A DNA stretch of 52,481 nt from assembly GCF_018448905.1 (NCBI RefSeq), contig NZ_RCWA01000023.1:1-52481 (forward strand). The letters are read 5' to 3'. Below are positions 27,855 to 36,441 of this stretch, one piece after another. The notes under the pieces are model-generated. The model had not been told where the DNA came from, searched no databases, and saw only the letters and a program-made list of their open reading frames with translations. This DNA is from Photorhabdus heterorhabditis. GTDB lineage: Bacteria; Pseudomonadota; Gammaproteobacteria; Enterobacterales; Enterobacteriaceae. The position numbers and the translations under genes are program-made. Positions within the stretch are counted from its first letter, which is position 1, and every line of letters begins with the position of its first letter.

Positions 27855-28418
27855 CTATATAATACTCTGATTCTCAGCGTATATATCACAGGCTTGATAA
27901 AGAATACGAGAAATTATAGCCAGACAAGCTGAAAGAAAAAAAGCAACAAAATGGCCGGTGGTTAGACTTATCGACATAAAATGATTTCCCGCCGACTCAT
28001 TCATCGTTAACCATAACGTTAGCAAAGGCTCACATAGAATATCTAACACACTCCAACCAATCACTCCCCAACCAGCAAATCCTAAATACCTTGCTGTTTT
28101 CTTTGAAAAGTAATCCCTTTGACTATAACTTCTAAACAGTTGATGTAAAGCCCACAAGCTAAATATTAATGATGACAACGGGATACTTGTTATGAGAATT
28201 CCACCAATAAGCTGCCACCAACTGAAAGAGTACATATCAAAGTTAGGTAATATTCTCTCCGTGAGAGAAAATCCAAGTCCATACTTCTCTAGGATCAATT
28301 CTGGTTTCAACCAACTAAAAATGTTAATTATAATAGCCACCGTGATGATTAACAAAGAAAATTTAGATATCACTAAGCTAAGGTTAGTCACTCGATCCAA
28401 TTTTGAAGAGTCTGTCAT
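27855..28418 (-). CDS. DUF2975-family membrane protein
   Basis: 187 aa from ATG 28418 (MTDSSKLDRV), chosen because gggggtaa lies just upstream; an in-frame start 6 codons earlier is weaker. Four hydrophobic helices: ~15-40, ~65-90, ~115-140 and ~150-175. A polar loop (RSYSQRDYFSKKTARYLG) lies between helices 2 and 3; the charged RDYFSKKT-type segment is typical of DUF2975. Function unknown. First gene of a leftward unit with the Xre regulator and perhaps the small secreted protein. Confidence 0.75.
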   Translation of the reverse strand: MTDSSKLDRVTNLSLVISKFSLLIITVAIIINIFSWLKPELILEKYGLGFSLTERILPNFDMYSFSWWQLIGGILITSIPLSSLIFSLWALHQLFRSYSQRDYFSKKTARYLGFAGWGVIGWSVLDILCEPLLTLWLTMNESAGNHFMSISLTTGHFVAFFLSACLAIISRILYQACDIYAENQSII

Positions 28419-28886
28419 ACTTACCCCCATCACCAAACATGTTCACACTATAACCAAAAATGACCACAAAACAACATTTTCTTATCGTAAAACGATAATA
28501 ATTTCACACCTTGGATTAGGACAATTAAGTAACAGATTGTTTTTTAAGCATCTTTGGGAAAGTAAAAATGAACCGATAAAGTGGACGAACAATTTTTTCT
28601 TATAGGCAACGGGTATGTGGATTCATTATCTGGAATAAACGCCTATTAGGATAAAGACTAAATACATCCGCTATCAAAATATCAACTCACTAAATAATTC
28701 ACATTGCCAGTGTTATTAATAACAACTATAAAAACAACCATATTTACCGCTAATAAAAATAGCGATAAAAAACAATTATTAAAACCTGGGTATAATGAAT
28801 AAACGGATTAATACACTATAATAGACAAAGAGCAATATATTTAAAAAATTCTTCAAACCCAAAGATAAACAAAGTGGAGATACATT
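28419..28886. other. AT-rich intergenic region
   Basis: About 470 bp between the divergent DUF2975-like gene and the small ORF before the first oxygenase. No ORF with coding character is seen; it should contain both promoters. Confidence 0.45.
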
Positions 28887-28970
28887 ATGTTGAATACAAC
28901 TTATCAGATTCCATTTCCAAACTTCTTTTATTTCGAACTGATAAGAATGGAAGATTGTATACCATTATGA
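28887..28970 (+). CDS. Possible 27-residue peptide upstream of the first oxygenase
   Basis: ATG at 28887 with ggaga 8 nt upstream, reading MLNTTYQIPFPNFFYFELIR then MEDCIPL and stop. It lies 82 bp before the Fe(II)/2OG oxygenase gene on the same strand. The RBS and position make it a candidate leader or substrate peptide, but there is no similar ORF in front of the second oxygenase copy, so chance is likely enough to keep this low. Confidence 0.25.
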   Translation: MLNTTYQIPFPNFFYFELIRMEDCIPL

Positions 28971-29052
28971 ATGGCTAACAAATCTAATCCAAGAATCGAA
29001 AATATTCACGAATAACACAAAAATCCTATCACTACGCCTAAGGAATACGACG

Positions 29053-29988
29053 ATGAAAAACGCCTCAACAATGCGAGCGCCAGTGAAACTACCACCAATG
29101 CCATCTGAAAGCATAGCCTTAAAAACCTATAAATCGGTCAACATGGCACGATCCCATCTGGAAGGGGACGAACTCCTTTTTACTGACAATGATGGCTTCG
29201 AACGAGCCATTCGGCATGGTTTTTTCCTCCTGGAAGCGCCATCCTATATGAATTTTGAATACGGAGAGCGATTTGCATACCATTTCTTTGAGCCCGCCAC
29301 AGAAGGGGAGCTTCGGCCTTATACGGGATTCAAATCGTGCACTTTTTCTAACAATTACGAAGGTTATTCCGACAAAAAACATGATCAATGGGAAAGTTTC
29401 CGCATCACGCGGAAACACTGGAACCTCATTCCAACCGAAGTCGCAACACTTGGCCGCCAGATGGCACACGTAGGTATATGCATATTACGCTCAGTGTTAA
29501 ATTATGTTGGCATTCCTCGCAGTGATTGGGAATTAGTCACAGGCGGCTGTTCAGAAGGGCTGGGAAACCAGAATATGGGGTTTAATCACTACCGATCAGA
29601 GAAAGCCACCCGTGGCTCCAAGTTTCATCGAGATGTAGGATGGGTAACAGTCCTAAGAACAACTGAGCGGGGTCTTTTGGCCTATATAGATGGTGAGCTT
29701 TTGGCTATCGATCCAGTTCCTGGCTACCTAATTATTAACTTTGGTAGTTCAATCGAAGTGCTGACAGAAAATTTAATCAAGAATGTTCGGGCTAGTATAC
29801 ATGGCGTTGTTCGTACCGAACGAAACGGGCAACGCGATAGAGTGTCATATACAACGTCTTTAGTCAGCAATCTGACTGGTAATATCTACAAATATGGTCC
29901 CAAAGGCCCAATCAGCGTTCAATCTGTCAAAGAATTTGTTGCTCAGGAAGTCACCCGGGCATACGATGATGATGATGATACTTTGTAG
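29053..29988 (+). CDS. Fe(II)/2-oxoglutarate-dependent oxygenase (IPNS-like), copy 1
   Basis: 311 aa. The C-terminal half has the double-stranded beta-helix pattern: HRD (SKFHRDVGWVTVL) as the HxD pair, the distal His in VRASIHGVVR, and RDRVSY, the R-x-S type 2OG-binding motif typical of isopenicillin-N-synthase-like oxygenases. The N-terminal half has an IPNS-like feel (AIRHGFFLLEAPSYM). Substrate unknown. It ends with an Asp-rich tail (YDDDDDTL). It is noticeably more GC-rich than its AT-rich flanks, which points to a separate origin. A paralogue lies 1.07 kb downstream and a relic at 39160. Confidence 0.8.
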   Translation: MKNASTMRAPVKLPPMPSESIALKTYKSVNMARSHLEGDELLFTDNDGFERAIRHGFFLLEAPSYMNFEYGERFAYHFFEPATEGELRPYTGFKSCTFSNNYEGYSDKKHDQWESFRITRKHWNLIPTEVATLGRQMAHVGICILRSVLNYVGIPRSDWELVTGGCSEGLGNQNMGFNHYRSEKATRGSKFHRDVGWVTVLRTTERGLLAYIDGELLAIDPVPGYLIINFGSSIEVLTENLIKNVRASIHGVVRTERNGQRDRVSYTTSLVSNLTGNIYKYGPKGPISVQSVKEFVAQEVTRAYDDDDDTL

Positions 29989-30036
29989 ATTGCTTCCTTA
30001 ACGAAAGCACCAAATATGTTAAAACTATTTTCTGGC

Positions 30037-30110
30037 AACCTGTTTACAACAAATTTTTCTCTATCTAAAAATCTGAAACCGAGAAAATAGGAATAGTGTA
30101 AACAGGTTTT
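30037..30110 (+). terminator. Terminator after oxygenase copy 1
   Basis: aacctgtttaca and tgtaaacaggtt form a 12-bp stem with a long loop, followed by ttttcc. A homologous hairpin follows oxygenase copy 2 at 32270-32336, so gene and terminator were duplicated together. Confidence 0.6.
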
Positions 30111-31056
30111 TCCACGTGCTTTTGATTAACATTCACTTTGGTAAAAAATATCAGCGAATACGTATATCATGAATAAATATGACAAAGCGTTATAAGATTG
30201 AAAGAATTTTCTAATAAAATTATATTGTTAACAATATTGCCTATTCATCTCTTTAAGTTACCCATCATCAGCAAATGATGAAATAGCAGCATATGTGAGC
30301 AAGATCCAATTCGTAATAGAATGAAAAAAAACAAATTATTCCTACAACACAGAATAATTATGAAAAAACAACCTCTAATTAATAGGTATTCAATCAATTA
30401 ACATTCTAATCATAAAAATTCTATAAACTTTCTACTGCAAGAGATAATTATATTAATCTCTTACAACGCTTAAACTCAAAATCTGAGTCTGAATTTATAT
30501 GCCTATGAAATAACCATTATTAAACAAGAGATTATATTAAACAGATCGTTCATTATCCTCCTCAATGCCGATAATTACAGTAGAACCAATTCCAATTCTG
30601 GGAAAATTTCACCTATAAATTATCATATTTACAAAAACATAACAAAATGATTTATAAGATTTTTATTAAAAATAAATCTTTAATAAAAAATACATCGTAT
30701 TTTTATTGTAGGAATTTGCATTTTAATTCTTTCTATGCCATATATTAATCACATAGATAAGAAATATTAATTATGTAAATGCATATATGGCGAGATTGTC
30801 ACTTATAGCTATGACAAATAATTATATATCATTTCTTTTCTAAAAAACGGGCAATGTCGAGTGAAGGTAATTTCATTTCTTTAACCTACAATTGGACCAA
30901 ATGGGAGGCTTAATATTTCTATCAAAATGACAAAAATAGAATTTTGACACCAGTAAAACCACTCCTCAATTTTCAAAAGAAGAAGATTGAAGAAATTATT
31001 TACAAATTTCATCTAAATTAATAGTCCTTTTACTACATTATCATAGGACCATAACC
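30111..31056. other. AT-rich intergenic region between oxygenase copies
   Basis: Nearly 950 bp of very AT-rich DNA. Only ORFs under 20 codons are present and none has a good RBS. I see no RNA gene. It must include the promoter of copy 2. Confidence 0.45.
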
Positions 31057-31992
31057 ATGAAAACCTCATCAACAATGCGATCTACAATTAAACTACCACC
31101 AATGCCATCTGAAATAATCGCTGCAAAAACTTATAAATCAGCAAACATAGTACGCTCCCATTTAGAAGGAGACGACCTTATTTTTACTGATGATGATGGC
31201 TTTAACCAGGCTATTCGACATGGTTTTTTCCTTCTGAAGGTTCCATCATATATGGATTTTGAACACGGTGATCGATTTGCATACCACTTCTTTGAACCCG
31301 CCACAGAAGGAGAACTTCGTCCCTATACAGGATTCAAATCATGTACTTTTTCCAACGGCTACGAAGGTTATTTCGATAGAAAACATGATCAATGGGAAAA
31401 TTTCTATCTCAAACGACAACACTGGGACTTAATTCCATCCGAGGTCGCAAAACTTGGTCGCCAAATGGCACACATAGGTATATGTATATTACGCTCAGTG
31501 TTAAATCATGTTGGTATTCCCCGTAGTGACTGGGAATTAGTCACTTGTGGTCTTTCCGAAGGACTTGGACACCAGATGTTTGGGTTTAATCATTACCGCT
31601 CAGAGAAAGCTACCCGAGGCTCCAAATTTCATCGAGATCTAGGATGGATAACTATCCTAAGAACAACTGAACGTGGGCTGTTGGCTTATATAGATGATGA
31701 GCTTTTAGCAATCGATCCGGTTCCTGGTTACCTGATCATTAACTTTGGTAGTTCAATCGAAGTGCTTACAGGAGACTTAACGACAAAAGTTCGGGCTAAT
31801 GTACATGGCGTTGTTCGTACAGAACGAAATGGACAGCGTGATAGAATGTCATATGTGATGCTTTTAGATAATGATGAGGCTGGCGATATCTACAAATATA
31901 GTTCAAAAGGCCCGATCAAAGTTCAATCCGTCAAAGACTTTGCCATCCAAGAAGTTAATCGGGCATACGATAATGATGATAGCGTTTTATAA
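31057..31992 (+). CDS. Fe(II)/2-oxoglutarate-dependent oxygenase (IPNS-like), copy 2
   Basis: 311 aa, the same length as copy 1 and highly similar throughout. The same metal ligands (HRD in SKFHRDLGW; His in VRANVHGVVR) and RDRMSY motif are present, so both look active. Differences cluster near the C-terminus and in the middle (GGCSEGLGNQNMG against CGLSEGLGHQMFG), which could alter substrate choice. More AT-rich at third positions than copy 1. The ERIC at 32035 lies between this gene and its terminator. Confidence 0.8.
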   Translation: MKTSSTMRSTIKLPPMPSEIIAAKTYKSANIVRSHLEGDDLIFTDDDGFNQAIRHGFFLLKVPSYMDFEHGDRFAYHFFEPATEGELRPYTGFKSCTFSNGYEGYFDRKHDQWENFYLKRQHWDLIPSEVAKLGRQMAHIGICILRSVLNHVGIPRSDWELVTCGLSEGLGHQMFGFNHYRSEKATRGSKFHRDLGWITILRTTERGLLAYIDDELLAIDPVPGYLIINFGSSIEVLTGDLTTKVRANVHGVVRTERNGQRDRMSYVMLLDNDEAGDIYKYSSKGPIKVQSVKDFAIQEVNRAYDNDDSVL

Positions 31993-32034
31993 ATATTTTC
32001 AGCACAATAAATCTAAAATATTGCAGTTTGAATA

Positions 32035-32161
32035 TATACCCAATAGATTTCAAGTTGCAGCGCGGCGGCAAGAAAACGCATCCCCAGGAGCATAGATAAC
32101 TCTGTGACTGGGGTAAGTGAACGCAGCCAACAAAGCAGCAGCTTGAAAGATGAAGGGTATA
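32035..32161. repeat. ERIC-type repeat (127 bp)
   Basis: 127-bp form, nearly identical to 15913-16039. It sits between oxygenase copy 2 and its terminator; copy 1 has no element at the equivalent place, so this insertion post-dates that duplication. Confidence 0.92.
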
Positions 32162-32269
32162 AATGATAGATATAAATAGGAATCCAGCAAACTATAAAAC
32201 AGCAAACTTCCGACGTTATTAATAGATTTAATTATATAGTAAAAGATGGTTTCTTCTGGCAATCAGAAT

Positions 32270-32336
32270 AACCTGTTTGCAACAAACTATTCTCTATCTA
32301 AAACCTAGAGAACAGGAATAGTACAAACAGGTTTTT
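32270..32336 (+). terminator. Terminator after oxygenase copy 2
   Basis: aacctgttt and aaacaggtt stem with T-run (ttttt), homologous to 30037-30110 including the loop (tctctatctaaaa). Confidence 0.6.
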
Positions 32337-32463
32337 CCACGTACCCCCTTAATAAACATGAAAAATATTTAATTATTTAAATAGTCTTAAAAGAATTTTT
32401 AAATAAAATTATGGGTTGTCTTAGATAAATAATTTGATCTAGGACAACTCCAATCAATATATA

Positions 32464-32541
32464 TTAGACACATACAGCTATGTCACTTACCACTCGCATG
32501 ATATTACCTCCTTAGATATACACTTTTATTGTATATCCACT
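32464..32541 (-). pseudogene. Remnant of a vapB-type gene: promoter/operator, RBS and first codons
   Basis: The segment 32499-32541 repeats, with few differences, the region upstream of the intact vapB at 40138: inverted repeat gatataca/tgtatatc with a 7-nt spacer, aaggaggtaatat, then ATG. After the ATG it reads only MRVVSDIAVCV and stop (ending 32464), against MQVAKWGNSLAI in vapB. The antitoxin and toxin bodies are gone. Confidence 0.6.
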
Positions 32542-32564
32542 CACTGACCCTCAGTAAAACTGTG

Positions 32565-33749
32565 TCATGACGTGGATTTACGATTTATTAAAATAACCAC
32601 AATAATGGTTGAAAAAATACCTATAAATGTTGCAAAGAAAACAATGCTTGCGGAAAAAAAATAAGATATTGTGGAACCTATCAAAGGGCCAATAAACATG
32701 GAAAAACCAACAGAAATTGACGTTAAACCAAATATTTTAGCCGAGTTATCATTAGTTGCAAATTTCTGCATATAAATGGTAACAATAATATTATTCATAG
32801 ACGATCCTATTCCTATTATTACCATTGCTAAAAACATAAGAAATAAATTGATTTCATCAGGAAACGAATCGTTAAATTGATTTGTTATTCCTATTAAAAG
32901 ATACCCCAACCCCCACAAAAAGAATGAAAACAACATAATATTTAAAGATATGTTAATCTTATATTTTCCAAATACCAAACCAATTAAAACACCTGAAACA
33001 CCAGAAAGACACATGGCAAAACTATAATGGCTTCCATTGAATCCCTGCTCCATAAAGCTAAGAGCTATTAAGCTATCTGATAAATAGCCAAAACAAGTTA
33101 AAGTGGAAATAACAATAAATGAAAACAATATTTTATTATCTTTCATTATATTAAAGTAATTAATTAGCGATATTTTGTTTTTTTTGCGGTTAACATCAAT
33201 CAAAGGTTCTGAAACAAAAACATATAAGACTGCTGAAATAAAATAAAGCATTGATATTAAAATAAGAATCTGTTTTGTTGAGTAGTAGATAAGAATAAAA
33301 CCTAAAAATAACGGGGCTAACATTTTGTATATTTGAAATAAAACTTGCCAATAACTAAAGTTTTTTTCAAACTTTTTGGTTGATATGTTTTTTAATATTA
33401 AAAAATTAGAAGGTCCTAAAAATAAACGAAGGATGTTTTTAATAAAAGAATAAAGAATATATATATTAATGTCATCAATATTGTATTGAAAAGTGGTAAT
33501 AACACCACAAAGTAACGAAATGATAATAATGTACTTTTTGGGTTTTATATTTTCATCTACAAATGACGAAACATAGGGCGTTAGAAATAGTAACGATACA
33601 GCATATGAAATTGTATATAAAGATGAGTATATCGCTCCACCGTTCCAGTGATATGTGATTAATGTGAATGATATTATCATCTCCAAATACAAGGTGAAAG
33701 AATTTCCTGAGGAGGCTAATATTAATTTGCAAAATTGTCTATCCATCAT
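32565..33749 (-). CDS. MFS transporter, probable exporter of the 32.5-38.8 kb cluster
   Basis: 394 aa, very hydrophobic, ~11-12 membrane helices in two halves with a charged central loop (VNRKKNKISLIN) near residue 195. Sequence is AT-driven (Ile/Phe/Asn/Lys-rich), so similarity is hard to judge by eye, but topology and length fit the major facilitator superfamily (MFS_1/MFS_3 exporter-like). It is the last gene of the minus-strand cluster, 46 bp after the thymidylate-kinase-like gene. By position it probably exports the cluster's product or gives self-resistance. Confidence 0.75.
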   Translation of the reverse strand: MMDRQFCKLILASSGNSFTLYLEMIISFTLITYHWNGGAIYSSLYTISYAVSLLFLTPYVSSFVDENIKPKKYIIIISLLCGVITTFQYNIDDINIYILYSFIKNILRLFLGPSNFLILKNISTKKFEKNFSYWQVLFQIYKMLAPLFLGFILIYYSTKQILILISMLYFISAVLYVFVSEPLIDVNRKKNKISLINYFNIMKDNKILFSFIVISTLTCFGYLSDSLIALSFMEQGFNGSHYSFAMCLSGVSGVLIGLVFGKYKINISLNIMLFSFFLWGLGYLLIGITNQFNDSFPDEINLFLMFLAMVIIGIGSSMNNIIVTIYMQKFATNDNSAKIFGLTSISVGFSMFIGPLIGSTISYFFSASIVFFATFIGIFSTIIVVILINRKSTS

Positions 33750-33795
33750 TTTTCTCCAACTAAAATAGCCTCATTAAATATAGAGATTACAGTAA

Positions 33796-34467
33796 TTAAA
33801 TTTTTTTTGGCATTTCCACTTGAATAATATCCACTATTAATTTAATTACTGCATCTTTAGTTAAGGTATCAGTATCAATAATTTTCCAAGTGTCATCATA
33901 AAATGTCTGGCATTGATTAAAAACGTGTTTTTGATATTCTATAAAATCATATTTTTCATTTATCTCTAACTTTCCAGACTCACTAGATTTTAATATTTTC
34001 TTCCTTTTTTCAGCAATATTTGGAGGAACATCAAGATATATCACCATGTCTGGTTTTGTGTTTATCGATAGAACCGACTTACTTAATTTTGCTAATTCCG
34101 TGGATTTCAGTAAGAATCTTGCTAAATATTTATAATACCAACTATCACATATAATAATTTTACCTTGCAATAAACAAGGTTGAATAATTAAACTATCTAA
34201 AACAGCAAACCATGATGCTATCAATAAAATCCAATGCCGGTCACCAAGTTCACCCAATGGAGCAGAAATATCATAATCCCAAAGGACATCTCGTATTTTT
34301 CCCATATGATACATACTATACCCAGATGGTAGTAAAGGATAATTCTTATCTAAAAAAACAATATTATTATAATCTAGAGACAAAATATCATAAACTTCGC
34401 GTGAAATTGTTGATTTACCTGCACCATCATTTCCTTCAAAAGCTATAAATAAACCGCGTTTAATCAT
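33796..34467 (-). CDS. Thymidylate-kinase-like P-loop nucleoside/nucleotide kinase
   Basis: 223 aa from ATG 34467 (MIKRGLFIAFEG); a longer frame upstream overlaps the radical SAM gene and is not needed. Walker A GNDGAGKST fits thymidylate kinases (usually GxDGAGKST), GDRHWILL holds a DR-type Asp-Arg, and CDSWYYKYLARF replaces the usual DRYxxSxxAYQ motif. KPDMVIYLDVPPNIAEKR is the typical late strand plus LID region. Length fits. It overlaps the radical SAM stop by 8 bp, indicating coupled translation. Divergent core motif suggests a substrate other than dTMP, perhaps a modified nucleotide; the housekeeping tmk would be elsewhere. Confidence 0.75.
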   Translation of the reverse strand: MIKRGLFIAFEGNDGAGKSTISREVYDILSLDYNNIVFLDKNYPLLPSGYSMYHMGKIRDVLWDYDISAPLGELGDRHWILLIASWFAVLDSLIIQPCLLQGKIIICDSWYYKYLARFLLKSTELAKLSKSVLSINTKPDMVIYLDVPPNIAEKRKKILKSSESGKLEINEKYDFIEYQKHVFNQCQTFYDDTWKIIDTDTLTKDAVIKLIVDIIQVEMPKKI

Positions 34468-35593
34468 TTCTTTTTTCCCCGTAATACGCTTCAGTATCAA
34501 GTGAATTTCTACCACTACCGATAATAAATGGTTTGAATCCATATTTTTGATATAATTTATGCATCTCAGCATACGTTTTATAAATATCTTCAAAAATAGG
34601 TCTAGGGTGATTTTGATATTCAGAACCATGATCGGGATGAAAGACCGCTATTGCTGGAACTATGCCATTTTTTGAAAAAAAACCCATTCCTTGTACTAAA
34701 TCATTTAAAGGTTCTAATCCCGCTACAAACCCAACATAAACATTGCCTTCACCTAACTCTGAAACAGCAGTCAGGTATGCTTCTAATAGATTATCTCTCC
34801 CGTAGTCCTGTGATTTACCAGGACATATCTGATCAAATAATTTAGGATTAAATATTTCTAAACTAATAGCCCAGCTATCAACGAATTCAGAAATTCCCTT
34901 TATTTTATTTAGATCTTTAGGGGGCATTGATATTAGATGGCTGTTAAGGTTGTTTTTTTCACAAAAAGGTTTTAGCGAAATTAATAATTGTTTGTGCATT
35001 TCAAAACCAAGATCATAATTACGAGTTGTCCCACCATTGATGAGTATTCTTTTATATCTATTAATGTTGTTAGCTTCTATTATATTCATAACTTCAATTA
35101 CTTTTGACGGTCTAATAGACTTTTTATGATCTGATAAACTATTTCTAGCTTCACCTAATGAACAAAATTTACACTGACGACCATCATTAAAATAATAACA
35201 ATGCCCTGGCGAGAAAAAACCCAAAGTTGTATCAACGTACACCGTGACGTATTCTTCTACTCTACTGCCATCTAAAAGTTCTATACCATATATGTCTGGT
35301 TTTATGGGAAATATAACTTTAAATAAAATGTTGTGGGCTTTTATATAAAAATTCCCATTTTTATATATTAAATCATAATCAGAATTTTCATTATAGTTAC
35401 AGGCAATAATTGTACCATCGTCTAAAATAACTTCTTGAGGTACAGAATATGTTGTTTCTAATTTAGAGCTATCACTTGTTCCATACGCCCTTCTTTTTGG
35501 AATAAAATTTCGTTTACTATATTCATATATCACGTTTTTATCATATTTTAATCCAGAACATAACACTCTAATTTTTAATTCTATAGTATTCAT
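34460..35593 (-). CDS. Radical SAM protein with a non-canonical Cx8Cx2C motif
   Basis: 377 aa. Cys132, Cys141 and Cys144 (GHCYYFNDGRQCKFCSLGEA) form a Cx8Cx2C cluster motif instead of CxxxCxxC. RILINGGTT and the later VDSWAISLEIFNP, VYVGFVAGLEPL segments fit the TIM-barrel strands of radical SAM enzymes with the GGE-like and beta-6 regions. The N-terminal ~120 residues (IPKRRAYGTSDSS...) are an extra domain I do not recognise. No SPASM Cys cluster is visible. It lies 2 bp after the inositol-phosphatase-like gene and overlaps the kinase gene. Reaction unknown; could modify a sugar or nucleoside, or the peptide. Confidence 0.75.
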   Translation of the reverse strand: MNTIELKIRVLCSGLKYDKNVIYEYSKRNFIPKRRAYGTSDSSKLETTYSVPQEVILDDGTIIACNYNENSDYDLIYKNGNFYIKAHNILFKVIFPIKPDIYGIELLDGSRVEEYVTVYVDTTLGFFSPGHCYYFNDGRQCKFCSLGEARNSLSDHKKSIRPSKVIEVMNIIEANNINRYKRILINGGTTRNYDLGFEMHKQLLISLKPFCEKNNLNSHLISMPPKDLNKIKGISEFVDSWAISLEIFNPKLFDQICPGKSQDYGRDNLLEAYLTAVSELGEGNVYVGFVAGLEPLNDLVQGMGFFSKNGIVPAIAVFHPDHGSEYQNHPRPIFEDIYKTYAEMHKLYQKYGFKPFIIGSGRNSLDTEAYYGEKRND

Positions 35594-35595
35594 TT

Positions 35596-36441
35596 TTATA
35601 TCCTCATTAATTCTAATATTGTATCTCCTGCACTTTTAGAAGAAACAGCTATGATTGCTTTTTTCTCAAAAAATAAAGAATCTGTAGGTGATAGAGTATT
35701 ATAACTATTTCCATCACGAGTCATTATATATCCCCCTGATTCCTCAAGGATTAGTTTAGCGGCTGCTATATCGACACAACGTTCGTGACCCATAAGTGAT
35801 AAATCGAAGAATGCATGTAAAACGCCACTAGCGATCAAGCATATATCTAAACTTGAACAAGATGAGATTCTTACTTTATTTGCCTCATTAATAATTTTAT
35901 TCTGAACCTCTGTATACTGATTATTTCTCGCCCTATGAAATGATACTCTCAAATCGTTTAGTTGAAATGAGGGGCTTGTATATATTCGCTTGCTGGTATA
36001 TATGCTTTGTATATAAGAACCTTCTCCCAATGATGCTTTATATATAATGTCTCTTGGAATATCATATACCCAGCCCATAATGTATCTATCATTCTTGTAA
36101 ACAGCTATTGATGTAGTATAGGCAGGATAACCCATAAGCAAGTTATGAGTACCATCAATAGGATCAATTAGTAAGGAAACTTTATCTTTAATATTTACAG
36201 ATTGTGATTCAGAATCGTCTTCTGAAATAATGGTGACCTTGAGTTCTGATTTATCCAAGTGCTCGTAAATTATATTATTTAAAATGATATCTATTTCTAC
36301 CGTTTCGCCACAGTATTTGTTATCATATCCGATATGAATAGTGGAAAGCTTAGCAAGCCATATTCTACGAATCTCTTCTCTGAGTTTGTGAAAGTGTATT
36401 TCTAAATAATTACTAACTTCATTATTGAATATATACCTCAT
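35596..36441 (-). CDS. Inositol monophosphatase/CysQ-family phosphatase
   Basis: 281 aa. Metal-binding motifs of the family are clear: ISEDD (in place of GEE), LIDPIDGTHNLLMGYPAYTTSIA (motif DPIDGTxN) and HERCVDIAAAKLILEESGG (D-x-AA-x-LILEEAGG). Family knowledge: Mg-dependent hydrolysis of small phosphate esters such as inositol phosphate, 3'-phosphoadenosine 5'-phosphate or sugar phosphates. It overlaps the upstream PRTase-like gene by 4 bp and is 2 bp from the radical SAM gene, so it is a tightly coupled part of the cluster. Likely dephosphorylates a pathway intermediate. Confidence 0.85.
   Translation of the reverse strand: MRYIFNNEVSNYLEIHFHKLREEIRRIWLAKLSTIHIGYDNKYCGETVEIDIILNNIIYEHLDKSELKVTIISEDDSESQSVNIKDKVSLLIDPIDGTHNLLMGYPAYTTSIAVYKNDRYIMGWVYDIPRDIIYKASLGEGSYIQSIYTSKRIYTSPSFQLNDLRVSFHRARNNQYTEVQNKIINEANKVRISSCSSLDICLIASGVLHAFFDLSLMGHERCVDIAAAKLILEESGGYIMTRDGNSYNTLSPTDSLFFEKKAIIAVSSKSAGDTILELMRI

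Noticed and set aside
28192-28605. 137-codon plus-strand ORF
   Set aside because: Mostly antisense to the DUF2975-like gene, with no RBS or recognisable domain.
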